Below, piece by piece: positions 7,556-16,559 of a stretch of 44,744 bases of DNA (positions within the stretch are counted from its first letter, which is position 1; each line of letters starts with the position of its first letter). The stretch is taken from NCBI GenBank assembly GCA_900544815.1, contig UQWT01000009.1, positions 1 to 44,744 on the forward strand, written 5' to 3'. Origin of the DNA: an uncultured Bacteroidales bacterium (GTDB lineage Bacteria > Bacteroidota > Bacteroidia > Bacteroidales > UBA932). Position numbers and translations under genes: made by a program. Under the pieces are notes generated by a model. That model saw only the letters and a list, made by a program, of their open reading frames with translations. It was not told the origin of the DNA and did not search any database.

Positions 7556-8281
7556 ATGAGAATACTTATTACAGCAGCAGAGCAGGAGGAGTTGGATTGT
7601 GCAGCGCTTGCCCTGCGCAAATACAGGGGTGGAAGTGAACACCATAAAGTGGATTTAGTGCTTACGGGAATAGGAGTTGCATCAACTGCATATAAAGTTA
7701 CTAAACAGATCTATTTGGCAAGGCAGGAGGGGCAACCTTACGATGTTGCCGTAAATATAGGATTGGCAGGTAGTTATGATTTGAGGAAATTTCCGTTGGG
7801 AAGCGCAGGTGTTATTGAGGCTGAGCATTTTGGAGATTTGGGAATAGAGTTGGATACTTCTGCGGGATTCCAGACATTGTTTGATTATAAGATACTTGAA
7901 TCAGAAACTTTTCCATATAAGGGGGGGGCCCTTTTGCGTTCCATGACAATGGCAAACGTTCCGGTGGATGGTGATACAGGCCTTTTGGAGCGTATTGAGA
8001 GTTTTGCAGCATTTTTTCCAAATGCGGTTGGTGTTACGGTGCAGACCTTTTCCGGTAATCCGCAAAAGGTAGAGACGGTGCACTCTAAATTCTCCCCTCA
8101 GATAGAGAGCATGGAGGGGGCGGCATTCTACTACGTCTGTATCTGGGAGCATCTGCCTGCTCTTGAACTTAGAAGTATCTCAAATGAGGTTGGCGAGAGA
8201 GACAGGACTAAATGGGATGCTTCAAAAGCCCTTAAGGCTTTGGAGACAGGTATGGAGTTGTTCTTTAGAACATTATTATGA
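7556..8281 (+). CDS. mqnB: Futalosine hydrolase (menaquinone pathway)
   Basis: A 241-residue protein of the purine nucleoside phosphorylase/MTA nucleosidase fold. It resembles MqnB, which cleaves futalosine to dehypoxanthine futalosine in the alternative menaquinone pathway. Visible family segments are VLTGIGVASTAYK near residue 40, VNIGLAGSY near residue 70 and ESMEGAAFYYVC near residue 180, where the MEGAA turn binds ribose. It is cytoplasmic. It follows rprX by 11 bases and probably closes the tdk operon. No other mqn genes are in the window. A general nucleosidase is possible but less likely given the sequence pattern. Confidence 0.82.
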   Translation: MRILITAAEQEELDCAALALRKYRGGSEHHKVDLVLTGIGVASTAYKVTKQIYLARQEGQPYDVAVNIGLAGSYDLRKFPLGSAGVIEAEHFGDLGIELDTSAGFQTLFDYKILESETFPYKGGALLRSMTMANVPVDGDTGLLERIESFAAFFPNAVGVTVQTFSGNPQKVETVHSKFSPQIESMEGAAFYYVCIWEHLPALELRSISNEVGERDRTKWDASKALKALETGMELFFRTLL

Positions 8282-8339
8282 TTTATGAAGTTTTTTTAAA
8301 TTAAGTTGCCAAGGGTAGAAAATTTTAAAGAGAATTAGG

Positions 8340-8347
8340 TAACTTTG
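8340..8347 (+). promoter_or_regulatory. -7 promoter element of the ABC exporter operon
   Basis: TAACTTTG fits TAnnTTTG; the start codon is at 8367, giving a leader of about 13 bases. Confidence 0.6.
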
Positions 8348-8366
8348 CAGAAACAGAAACTTAAAA

Positions 8367-9272
8367 ATGAGCATAATAACATGCAGAAATGTTACCAAAC
8401 GTTATGGTAACTTCACAGCACTTAACAACGTATCCTTGGAGATACAGGAGGGGAAAATCTTTGGCTTGTTGGGGCCTAACGGTGCCGGCAAGACAACGCT
8501 TATAAGAATGCTTAACCAGATTACAAGACCGGATGAGGGTGAGATCCTTTTTAAAGGGGAACCGCTTAAAGAGACAGACATAGAGCGGATAGGCTATCTC
8601 CCTGAGGAGAGAGGCCTGTATAAAAAGATGAAGGTAGGGGAGCAGGCTCTATATCTTGCCCGGCTTAAAGGGATGGATAGAACCGAGGCAATGGAGAGAC
8701 TTAAAGAGTGGTTTGTAAAGTTTGGCATTCAGGCATGGTGGAACAAAAAGGTAGAGGAGCTCTCCAAAGGTATGGCCCAAAAGGTACAGTTCATTACAAC
8801 AGTGCTTCACAGACCGCAACTTATGATCCTGGATGAGCCGTTTTCGGGCTTTGATCCCGTGAATGTTAATCTTATAAGAAACGAGATTCTTAGGATGAGG
8901 GATGAGGGGACAACAATTATACTGTCAACGCATAATATGGAGTCTGTTGAGGAGCTTTGCGACAATATAGCTCTGATAAACAAGTCTAATCTTATTGTTA
9001 CAGGCAATACTGCCGAGATAAGAAGGGAATATGGGAAGAACGAGGTTGAGGTAAGGTATCATGGAGCAGAGATCAAAAGTACTCAATATTATGATATAGT
9101 TGAGGATAATGTGGAGAAGGATGAACGCAGGGCTATTCTTGCAAAAAAAGAAAACTCCTCAAATGCCGCCATTTTGGGCTGTCTTTTGGAAACAGGGTGC
9201 GATATAGTTTCTTATCAGGAACTTATACCAAGGATGAATGATATCTTCATAAAATTAGTTACTCAGAATTAA
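8367..9272 (+). CDS. ABC transporter ATP-binding protein, NatA-like
   Basis: A 301-residue cytoplasmic ATPase subunit of an ABC-2 type exporter. Walker A is GPNGAGKTT near residue 38. The ABC signature is LSKGM, a common variant in this subfamily. Walker B is LMILDEPFSGFDP, and the switch His is in STHNMES. A C-terminal extension of about 80 residues follows the nucleotide-binding domain, as in NatA- and CcmA-like subunits. The permease gene follows after 11 bases, with an AGGAGG sequence before its ATG. NatAB-type pumps export sodium or drugs, but the substrate here cannot be read from sequence. Confidence 0.9.
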   Translation: MSIITCRNVTKRYGNFTALNNVSLEIQEGKIFGLLGPNGAGKTTLIRMLNQITRPDEGEILFKGEPLKETDIERIGYLPEERGLYKKMKVGEQALYLARLKGMDRTEAMERLKEWFVKFGIQAWWNKKVEELSKGMAQKVQFITTVLHRPQLMILDEPFSGFDPVNVNLIRNEILRMRDEGTTIILSTHNMESVEELCDNIALINKSNLIVTGNTAEIRREYGKNEVEVRYHGAEIKSTQYYDIVEDNVEKDERRAILAKKENSSNAAILGCLLETGCDIVSYQELIPRMNDIFIKLVTQN

Positions 9273-9283
9273 GGAGGTAAGAT

Positions 9284-10642
9284 ATGAGCAAAAGTAAAAT
9301 AGCAATCATAATAGGAAAGGAGTATTCAACAAGGGTAAAGAAGAGATCATTTATTCTTGTAACACTTTTGACCCCTCTTTTATTGGCGGCATTGATGGTA
9401 GTGCCTTCGCTTATTATGCTATATTCTGGGAGTGAAAGCACAAGAATAAGGGTTTCGGATAATTCCGGTATTGTAATGCCGTACTTTGAAAATACAAAAG
9501 AGGTTACATACGAGGGTATGGGCAGTGCCGATATAGATACCATAAAGGATAATTTTGATAGTTACAACTGCGATGTAGTGTTGTATATCTCTCCGTTAGA
9601 CACACTCAAGAACGCCACAGTAGTTGCTTTTTCAAATAAGCAGGTGAATTTGGATTTGCGTACCTCTATTAAGGAAATAATAGATAAAGCCTTGGAAAAC
9701 AATAAATTGGCAGCCTATAATATTCCCAATATAGACCAGATAATGGATGAGGTAAAGACAGATGTGAGTGTTAAGACATACGAGATAACGGACAATGGGG
9801 AGACAAAAGAGTCCAAGGTTGAGATCTATATGGCGATAGGTTATCTTGCAAGTTTTCTAATCTATATGTTTGTCTTTATGTTTGGCAGCATGGTAATGCG
9901 GAGCGTTATTGAGGAGAAGAGCAACAGGATTGTTGAGGTGATAGTCTCATCTGTAAAACCAATGCAACTTATGATGGGCAAGATAATAGGAGTTGCTCTT
10001 GTAGCGTTAACGCAGTTTGTTATTTGGATTGCACTTACGCTGGCAATAGTTATTGGTTTTGGAGCGGCAACCGGTATAACGGGAGGAGACGGCGCACAGT
10101 CGCAACAAGTTCAGTTGGCCATGTCCAATCCGGTGGCGGGTGACCAGATACAGGCCATAACAGACAATATCCCTGCAGATGAAGATGGTATACAATCATA
10201 TATCAATGCAATAAGTCAGGTTAATTTTGTACAGATTATATTGGTGTTTGTCATCTATTTTGTGCTTGGCTATCTGCTGTATGCAAGTATGTTTGCTGCG
10301 GTTGGAGCAGCCTGCGACAATGAAGCAGATACACAACAATTGGTTCTGCCGGTAACATTGCCGCTTATAGTTGGTCTGTTTATAATGCTTCATACTTTTC
10401 AGCATCCCGACAGTGTACTCTCTTTCTGGGGTAGTATGATACCGTTCACCTCGCCAATGGTGATGATGGCAAGAATTTCATACGGCGTACCTTTCTGGGA
10501 ATTGGCGGTGTCTGTATGCGTGCTAATTGCTACATTTGTATTTATAGCTTATCTCTCCTCAAAAATATACAGGACAGGTATTCTTATGTATGGGAAGAAG
10601 AACGGATGGAAAGAGCTTTTTAAATGGATGAGAAACAGGTAA
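9284..10642 (+). CDS. ABC-2 type permease, NatB-like
   Basis: A 452-residue inner-membrane partner of the preceding ATPase. The N-terminal helix (about residues 20-45) is followed by a large extracytoplasmic domain of about 130 residues. A cluster of membrane helices then starts near residue 180 (AIGYLASFLIYMFVFMFGSM), as in the NatB/YhaP family. The segment RSVIEEKSNRIVEVIVSS is the coupling-helix region conserved in this family. A hydrophilic insert near residues 260-310 (AQSQQVQLAMSNPVAGD and following) separates two of the helices. The start is supported by AAGGAGG seven bases upstream. The next gene begins 10 bases after the stop. Confidence 0.9.
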   Translation: MSKSKIAIIIGKEYSTRVKKRSFILVTLLTPLLLAALMVVPSLIMLYSGSESTRIRVSDNSGIVMPYFENTKEVTYEGMGSADIDTIKDNFDSYNCDVVLYISPLDTLKNATVVAFSNKQVNLDLRTSIKEIIDKALENNKLAAYNIPNIDQIMDEVKTDVSVKTYEITDNGETKESKVEIYMAIGYLASFLIYMFVFMFGSMVMRSVIEEKSNRIVEVIVSSVKPMQLMMGKIIGVALVALTQFVIWIALTLAIVIGFGAATGITGGDGAQSQQVQLAMSNPVAGDQIQAITDNIPADEDGIQSYINAISQVNFVQIILVFVIYFVLGYLLYASMFAAVGAACDNEADTQQLVLPVTLPLIVGLFIMLHTFQHPDSVLSFWGSMIPFTSPMVMMARISYGVPFWELAVSVCVLIATFVFIAYLSSKIYRTGILMYGKKNGWKELFKWMRNR

Positions 10643-10652
10643 TAAGTTAAAT

Positions 10653-11453
10653 ATGAAAAAGATTGGTTACATATTTTTAATCGCCCTTTTTGCAATCGCC
10701 GCCATAATGCCGGACGGGGCAACGGCCTCTGCGCCGCGCGGAAGAAAAAAGAGAAACAAGGAGATAAGAATAGAGTGGTCTGAGACAAAGATAGATTCAA
10801 CCTGGAATCCGTCTGCAGAAAATGCTGCAAGTCTCATAATAAAGAGGTACAAGCCCTCTGTAGACTCTTTGGATATGGTTGTTGGACATACAAAAAAAGA
10901 GCTGAGAAAGAGTGCTCCTGAGAGCCCTTTATCCAATTTTACAGCAGATATTGTATTTAAAATATCAGATAGCTATCTACAATCCAAGCAACTTGGCCAT
11001 GTAGACATGGCTCTTACAAACTTTGGCGGTATAAGGACAGATATAAAGAAGGGGGCGGTTACCGTATCTGATATATTCTCGGTATATCCGTTCGACAATA
11101 AGCTTGTTGTGATAGACATAAGGGGCAAATACATAAAGGAGATAGTGGAGATGTTTATAGAGAACAACAGAATGGAGGTTTTGTCGGGAGTAAAGCTTAT
11201 AATACATAAAGACAAAAGTTACGACCTTACGATAGGTGGGCAACCTGTTGAGGATGAGAAGATCTATAAACTTGCAACTATAGATTTCATGCTTAACGGT
11301 GGCGACAAGGTATATGAACTGCAGAAATGTGAAAATGTCATAGAGACCAACATTGTTATGAGAGATGCCGTAATAAGGTATTTTAAGGAGAAGGAGGCTG
11401 CAGGTGAATTGGTAGATTCAGACTGTGACGGAAGGGTTGTGATAGAGAAGTAG
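10653..11453 (+). CDS. Secreted 5'-nucleotidase C-terminal (substrate-binding) domain protein
   Basis: A 266-residue protein with a signal peptide (MKKIGYIFLIALFAIAAI and on), so it is periplasmic or exported. The mature part matches the C-terminal domain of UshA-type 5'-nucleotidases. NFGGIRTDI is the conserved loop that contacts substrate phosphate, and LNGGDKVYEL is the base-stacking region. It has no metal-binding phosphoesterase domain; that half is encoded by the next gene but one position later on the strand, with its own signal peptide. The two genes thus encode a nucleotidase split in reverse order. It follows the permease by 10 bases. The two halves probably act together on periplasmic nucleotides, an inference from domain complementarity. 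Confidence 0.85.
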   Translation: MKKIGYIFLIALFAIAAIMPDGATASAPRGRKKRNKEIRIEWSETKIDSTWNPSAENAASLIIKRYKPSVDSLDMVVGHTKKELRKSAPESPLSNFTADIVFKISDSYLQSKQLGHVDMALTNFGGIRTDIKKGAVTVSDIFSVYPFDNKLVVIDIRGKYIKEIVEMFIENNRMEVLSGVKLIIHKDKSYDLTIGGQPVEDEKIYKLATIDFMLNGGDKVYELQKCENVIETNIVMRDAVIRYFKEKEAAGELVDSDCDGRVVIEK

Positions 11454-11483
11454 TTAATAGTTAATGGTTTATAGTCAAAATAA

Positions 11484-11519
11484 GCTAAGGCCAAAGCCAA
11501 CGCTAACGCCAAAGCTAAG
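11484..11519 (+). repeat. Six tandem GCYAAN hexamers
   Basis: Six perfect in-phase units: GCTAAG, GCCAAA, GCCAAC, GCTAAC, GCCAAA, GCTAAG. They lie in the 92-base gap between the two nucleotidase halves, after an AT-rich stretch with TTAATGGTTTATAGT. The same hexamer family and the same AT words recur at 24.6-24.9 kb. Confidence 0.75.
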
Positions 11520-11545
11520 TTATATTAATTGTAATTTGAAAATTT

Positions 11546-12379
11546 ATGAATAAAAAAATATATGCTATTCTATTGTTTGCCCTTTTGTTAGGGGTAAGCG
11601 GGCTGTATGCTCAAGATCTTGTGATACTTCATTCCAATGACACCCACAGTCAGATTGAACCTCAGACTGTAGGTGAAAATAAGGGGCTTGGCGGATATGA
11701 AAGGAGAGAAAACTATATAGAAAAGGTAAGGAAAGAGTACCCTAATGTATTGCTTATGGATGCAGGAGATTACAGCCAGGGTACACCATATTTTACCCTT
11801 TTCAAGGGCGACGTGGAGATAGAGCTTATGAATGCCCTCGGTTATGATGTAGCAACAATAGGCAATCATGAGTTTGACAATGGAACAGCAGAACTTGCGC
11901 GTAGGGTAAAAATGGCCTCTTTCCCAATTGTCTGTGCGAACTACGATTTTACCGGAACAGCCTTGGAGGGGATTATTAAACCTTATACTGTTATTGAGAA
12001 AGGGGGGCTTAAGATAGGTGTGATAGGTGTGCTTACAGATATAATGTCGTTGGTAAGCCCAAAGAATGTAAAGGGAATAAAATATATTGAACCATACAAC
12101 GTTGTCAACAAACTTGCCTCCAAATTAAAGAAAAAGGAGAAATGCGATCTTGTAATCCTGTTGACACATCTTGGATTCGATGGCGGTTCAAAGCATGCTC
12201 CGTCAGATGATATGGTAGCAGCGCAGAGCAAAGATATAGATATTATAATTGGCGGACATTCACATACATACATTACAGAGAAAAAGCTTGTGCCCAACAA
12301 GAACGGTAAAGATGTAGTTATAGTAACTGCCAATGAAAAAGGAAACTATGTGGGGAAACTTGACCTCTATCTACAATAG
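11546..12379 (+). CDS. Secreted metallophosphoesterase, 5'-nucleotidase N-terminal domain
   Basis: A 277-residue protein with a signal peptide cleaved after about LLGVSGLYAQ. The mature protein is the two-metal phosphoesterase domain of the UshA/5'-nucleotidase family. Metal ligands are visible in HSNDTHSQ, DAGDYSQG, GNHEFDNG, LLTHLG and GGHSHT, all intact. It lacks the C-terminal substrate domain, which is supplied by the gene upstream. The expected role is hydrolysis of periplasmic nucleotides to nucleosides and phosphate. Its last 47 bases overlap the start of the TPR/AraC regulator gene in another frame, so the two are probably translationally coupled. Confidence 0.9.
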   Translation: MNKKIYAILLFALLLGVSGLYAQDLVILHSNDTHSQIEPQTVGENKGLGGYERRENYIEKVRKEYPNVLLMDAGDYSQGTPYFTLFKGDVEIELMNALGYDVATIGNHEFDNGTAELARRVKMASFPIVCANYDFTGTALEGIIKPYTVIEKGGLKIGVIGVLTDIMSLVSPKNVKGIKYIEPYNVVNKLASKLKKKEKCDLVILLTHLGFDGGSKHAPSDDMVAAQSKDIDIIIGGHSHTYITEKKLVPNKNGKDVVIVTANEKGNYVGKLDLYLQ

Positions 12380-13940
12380 GTACCGCTATCTTTTTTATGG
12401 AATTTTTTTGCTCACTGTAATTTTGCCGGTGAGCAATTGTTCATATAAACAGCGCAGTGCTGAGAGGAAGAGGACCGAGTTGGAGGAGACTATAAACACC
12501 TTTTTGGCCATAAGTAACAAGACGCATCACGGGAACGACCCTAAAGTATTCAGAACAGCGCTCGACTTACGTTCCAAGGCGGTGGAAATTGCAGATACTG
12601 CTGCGATTATAAGAATTACATCGTATATCTGCGCAAGATACAACTCTGTAGGAGACTATATAAACGCCCTAAGGTACCTCAACCTTATCCCTGTCTCATC
12701 GGACAGTACTGCCAGAAACGTATCATTTAGAAAGACGGGATTGTTCAGAAAATTAAATCAGTTGGACAGCGCCCTGTACTATACTCACAAATCTGTGGAA
12801 TACGGGGTGGAGGAGAATGTGTGCGATGCGGTGTTTGGTGAGATATATCTAAGGATGGATTCGCTTGACAAAGCTGAATATTATCTTTTAAAGTCAATAA
12901 AAGTGAATAGCCTTAATGCAAAGCCGTATAGGGATCTTGCCATCCTTTATGACAAAAGAGGTATTCCCGACAAGGCCGAGGAGATCTATAACACAGTAAA
13001 CACAATTGCAAAAAATGCCAGGTCATATAACAGCCGGTTTCTCATTGCAATTATATACAGTTATAATTATGCACGGTATCTTGTGGGGCAGGAGAGGTAC
13101 AGCGAAGCAGAGCGGATCTTGAGAGACGGATGCAAATCGTATGCAGGTATGATTCCCGACAAATCCTCTAAAAATGAGTTGACCCCTTACAGCAAGTTTT
13201 ATATTTCATCTCTTGAGCTGCTTGATTCTCTGTATAATTCTAACAAGTCTGTCTCTGTTGCCGAGCGTATTGGCGTAAAGGACTCATTGCTGTCTGCCAA
13301 GAAACGGTATGACATGTATTCCAAGAACAAAAGTGTAGACAACTCATACGTCTTTGATAAAATACAGCGTGAACACAACAAGGCATTGGAGGATGCCAGG
13401 TACAAAAGAAGAGTGTTCATAATCACAACAGTTGTTGGAGTGTATTTTTTTGTAACGCTTATACTTCTTATATTCCTGTATTACAGAAGAAAAAACAGAG
13501 CAAAAAACAGAATCATCATCCAAGAGGCAGAGAAGAAAGCAAAATCTCTTGGAACTGCTATATACGACAGTACCATAATAAGACAACGGGATTCAGATGG
13601 AAAATACATAACTCTGTTCAAACAGATAGAAAAACTGTTTACAGAGGAGGAGATCTTTAAGAACGACAACCTTAACAGAAAACAGATAGCCGTTGCCCTT
13701 GGTACAAACGAGAATTATATACAGACGGCCATAAGGTTGTATACCAATGGAATGACAGTATCTGACTATATTAATTCATATCGCATAAAATGTGCATGTG
13801 AGTATATAGAGGAGAACCCAGATGTTAAAGTTGTAGAAATAGCTTATGCCTGCGGTTTTGCCAATAGAGATACGTTTTATAAAACCTTTGAAAGGATAAT
13901 GCATGTTACTTTCAGGGAATACAAGGAGACCAAATATTGA
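12333..13940 (+). CDS. Membrane-bound TPR regulator with C-terminal AraC-type HTH
   Basis: A 535-residue protein. A hydrophobic N-terminal segment (about residues 17-36) is followed by helical TPR-like repeats at about 50-340. A second membrane helix lies at about 362-385 (FIITTVVGVYFFVTLILLIF). A cytoplasmic C-terminal AraC-type helix-turn-helix domain occupies about 430-535, with VVEIAYACGFANRDTFYKTF as its second helix pair. The layout suggests an extracytoplasmic sensor linked through the membrane to a DNA-binding domain, a pattern common in Bacteroidota. The start is uncertain: ATG at 12333 or at 12348 both lie inside the preceding gene. Position suggests it senses or controls something linked to the exporter and nucleotidase genes. 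Confidence 0.85.
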   Translation: MKKETMWGNLTSIYNRYRYLFYGIFLLTVILPVSNCSYKQRSAERKRTELEETINTFLAISNKTHHGNDPKVFRTALDLRSKAVEIADTAAIIRITSYICARYNSVGDYINALRYLNLIPVSSDSTARNVSFRKTGLFRKLNQLDSALYYTHKSVEYGVEENVCDAVFGEIYLRMDSLDKAEYYLLKSIKVNSLNAKPYRDLAILYDKRGIPDKAEEIYNTVNTIAKNARSYNSRFLIAIIYSYNYARYLVGQERYSEAERILRDGCKSYAGMIPDKSSKNELTPYSKFYISSLELLDSLYNSNKSVSVAERIGVKDSLLSAKKRYDMYSKNKSVDNSYVFDKIQREHNKALEDARYKRRVFIITTVVGVYFFVTLILLIFLYYRRKNRAKNRIIIQEAEKKAKSLGTAIYDSTIIRQRDSDGKYITLFKQIEKLFTEEEIFKNDNLNRKQIAVALGTNENYIQTAIRLYTNGMTVSDYINSYRIKCACEYIEENPDVKVVEIAYACGFANRDTFYKTFERIMHVTFREYKETKY

Positions 13941-13941
13941 T

Positions 13942-13949
13942 TAATTTTG
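13942..13949 (+). promoter_or_regulatory. -7 promoter element of the parE-acyltransferase pair
   Basis: TAATTTTG fits TAnnTTTG, 22 bases before the ATG at 13971 and directly after the stop of the preceding gene. Confidence 0.6.
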
Positions 13950-13970
13950 CACTCTTAAAAAGTATTTTTC

Positions 13971-15866
13971 ATGACCGACAACGAAAAAATGGCATCAGCC
14001 AATCCCTCAGATTACACAGAAGATTCATTTGAGACCCTAAGTTGGAATATGCATATCCGAAAACGCTCAGGTATGTATATTGGCAAGTTAGGAGACGGTT
14101 CCTCTCCAGACGATGGAATATATGTCCTGTTTAAGGAGATTGTGGATAATGCCATAGATGAGTTTATAATGGGATATGGCAAGGTGATAAATATAACATT
14201 GGAAGATAATGTTGTAACCGTAAGGGATCATGGGCGCGGAATACCGTTAGGCAAGGTGATAGATGCTGTTAGCGTTATGAACACAGGTGCAAAATATGGC
14301 AGTACGGCATTTTCAAAATCCGTAGGTCTTAACGGTGTTGGTAGTAAGGCTGTAAATGCTACATCAATAGAGTTTTACGTGCAATCGTTTAGAAATGGTG
14401 AGACAACATGGGCGTCATTTTCGGAGGGTGAGCTGTTAGACAGCGGCCACAGCCTTACAACAGAGAAAGACGGTACGTTAGTAAGATACAAGGCAGATCC
14501 CAAATTGTATGAAAATTATTCATACAATATGGAATATTTGGAGACAATGCTAAAAAACTACTCTTACCTTAACACAGGGTTGACATTTATTTTTAACGGA
14601 AGAGAGTTTAAATCTAAAAACGGATTGTTAGATCTCATAAACGAAAACCTGTCTGAAACACCACTCTATCCACCAATTCATCTGTCGGGACAAGATATAG
14701 AGATTGTAATGACTCACGGTACAGAGAACGGTGAGAATATAAGCTCGTTTGTCAATGGACAGAACACAATACACGGAGGTACACATCTGGCTGCGTTCAG
14801 AGAGGCAGTTGCAAAAACAATAAAAGATTTCTTTAAAAAGGACTTCGACCCTAAGGATGTAAGACAATCTATAGTAGGTGCCGTTAGCATTAAGATAATA
14901 GAACCATCGTTCTCCAACCAGACGAAGACTTTCCTTAACTCCAAGGATATAGCACCCGGAGGTGTTAGCGTAAGGAACTTTATAGGCGATTTTATAGCCG
15001 AGCATTTAGATAACTACCTTCACAAGAACCCAAAGGTTGCAGAAGCAATGCTAAAGAAGATTTTGGACTCGGAGAAGGAGCGCAAAGCTATTAGCGGAAT
15101 ACAGAAACTTGCCCGCGAAAAGGCAAAGAAGAATAACCTTAACATAAAGAAGCTGAAAGATTGCAGGCTTCATTTTGGAGACAAGGATTCAAAAAATATA
15201 GATACCATGCTCTTCATTACAGAGGGAGATTCTGCGAGTGGTTCTATATCAAAGAGTAGAGATGTAAATACTCAGGCAGTGTTCAGCCTTAGAGGAAAAC
15301 CGCTCAACAGTTATGGAATGAGCAAAAAGATAGTGTATGACAACGATGAGTTCTATATGCTGCAGGCAGCCCTTAATATTGAGGAGGATCTGGAGAACTT
15401 AAGATACAACAAGGTTGTTATTGCAACAGATGCAGATGTGGATGGCATGCATATAAGGTTGTTGCTGTTAACCTTTTTCCTTCAGTTCTTTCCGGATCTT
15501 ATAAGACAGGGGCATCTGTATATCCTGCAGACACCACTGTTTAGGGTGAGGAACAAGAAGGAGGTACATTATTGCTATACGGCAGAGGAGAAGGAGAAAG
15601 CCATAAAGAAGATAGGAAAGAACCCCGAGATTACGAGATTTAAAGGATTAGGAGAGATCTCTCCCGATGAGTTCAAATTTTTTATAGGAGAGGATATAAG
15701 ATTAGACAGGGTGAGATTGAGCAAGGAGGATACTGTATCTGAACTGTTGGAATTCTATATGGGTAAGAACAGCATGGAGAGACAGAACTTTATAAAAGCT
15801 AATTTGAGAAGTGATCTTATACTTGAGGAGCTTGCCGAGGCTGCTCACATAGATATGGAGGCATAG
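13971..15866 (+). CDS. parE: DNA topoisomerase IV subunit B
   Basis: A 631-residue ATPase subunit of a type IIA topoisomerase. The GHKL ATPase domain has EIVDNAIDEF, VRDHGRGIP and GLNGVGSKAVNA. The TOPRIM domain has the acidic motif EGDSASGS near residue 418 and DADVDGMHIRLLLLTFF. The C-terminal segment FKGLGEISPDEFK closes the family pattern. The length fits ParE and lacks the insertion found in many long GyrB proteins, but a GyrB paralogue cannot be fully excluded. No partner parC lies next to it; the following gene starts after three bases and is an acyltransferase. The ParC partner must therefore be encoded outside this window. Confidence 0.88.
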   Translation: MTDNEKMASANPSDYTEDSFETLSWNMHIRKRSGMYIGKLGDGSSPDDGIYVLFKEIVDNAIDEFIMGYGKVINITLEDNVVTVRDHGRGIPLGKVIDAVSVMNTGAKYGSTAFSKSVGLNGVGSKAVNATSIEFYVQSFRNGETTWASFSEGELLDSGHSLTTEKDGTLVRYKADPKLYENYSYNMEYLETMLKNYSYLNTGLTFIFNGREFKSKNGLLDLINENLSETPLYPPIHLSGQDIEIVMTHGTENGENISSFVNGQNTIHGGTHLAAFREAVAKTIKDFFKKDFDPKDVRQSIVGAVSIKIIEPSFSNQTKTFLNSKDIAPGGVSVRNFIGDFIAEHLDNYLHKNPKVAEAMLKKILDSEKERKAISGIQKLAREKAKKNNLNIKKLKDCRLHFGDKDSKNIDTMLFITEGDSASGSISKSRDVNTQAVFSLRGKPLNSYGMSKKIVYDNDEFYMLQAALNIEEDLENLRYNKVVIATDADVDGMHIRLLLLTFFLQFFPDLIRQGHLYILQTPLFRVRNKKEVHYCYTAEEKEKAIKKIGKNPEITRFKGLGEISPDEFKFFIGEDIRLDRVRLSKEDTVSELLEFYMGKNSMERQNFIKANLRSDLILEELAEAAHIDMEA

Positions 15867-15869
15867 ATT

Positions 15870-16451
15870 ATGGGAATAAAAAAGAGAATTTGCAAAACAC
15901 TGCTTAAGATGATGGGCTGGACCACCGTAGGTGGAACTGTTCCCGAGGACAAAGCCATTATATTAGGGGTACCTCATACATCTGCAAAAGATTTTATAAT
16001 ATCATATCTTTTTTACACAGCTGTGGGCGGAGTGGCTCATGTTATGATTAAGAAAGAGTTCTTTTGGGGACCGCTTGGGCCTGTTCTAAGATCCCTTGGC
16101 GCCGTACCTGTAGACAGAAAACATGGTGCAGGTGTTGCAAAGCAGATGATAGATGAGATGAACAAGGTAAAGCAGATGCACCTTGCAATTGCTCCTGAGG
16201 GCACAAGAAAAAAAACCGCCAAATGGAAGACGGGATTCCACACAATAGCAAAGGCAACGGGTGCTGCTGTCTATTTGGGCTATTTTGATTGGGGAACAAA
16301 ACGCGTAAGTGCCGGAGAAAAATTTGAAATATCGGATGACGCGCGGGCAGACCTTGAAAAAATTAAGGCCATATACAGAGGGATGAACCTCATAGGCAAA
16401 CATAAAGATTGTTTTTCAACCGAACCGCTTGAAACCAATGCGAAAAAATAG
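15870..16451 (+). CDS. PlsC-like acyltransferase
   Basis: A 193-residue protein of the glycerolipid acyltransferase superfamily. The catalytic HX4D motif appears as PHTSAKDF near residue 30, and the second block as APEGTRKK near residue 112. It is shorter than classical PlsC and has no clear membrane helix, only hydrophobic patches (YLFYTAVGGVAHVMI). This compact form is common in Bacteroidota. It probably transfers an acyl chain in phospholipid or lipid A-related metabolism, but the acceptor cannot be told. It starts three bases after parE, so it shares its transcript. Confidence 0.8.
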   Translation: MGIKKRICKTLLKMMGWTTVGGTVPEDKAIILGVPHTSAKDFIISYLFYTAVGGVAHVMIKKEFFWGPLGPVLRSLGAVPVDRKHGAGVAKQMIDEMNKVKQMHLAIAPEGTRKKTAKWKTGFHTIAKATGAAVYLGYFDWGTKRVSAGEKFEISDDARADLEKIKAIYRGMNLIGKHKDCFSTEPLETNAKK

Positions 16452-16545
16452 ATGCGACAATTTTGACAACTATCTTAATTAAAGGATGTTACAAATGTTA
16501 TACACGAAGTTCCTGTTATTATACTTGTATATTCTCTTTAATAGT

Positions 16546-16553
16546 TACTTTTG
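16546..16553 (+). promoter_or_regulatory. Orphan -7 promoter element
   Basis: TACTTTTG fits TAnnTTTG, with a TTG at 16525-16527 that could serve as the -33 box. No coding gene follows on this strand before a terminator at 16646. Confidence 0.45.
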
Positions 16554-16559
16554 CTGCCG

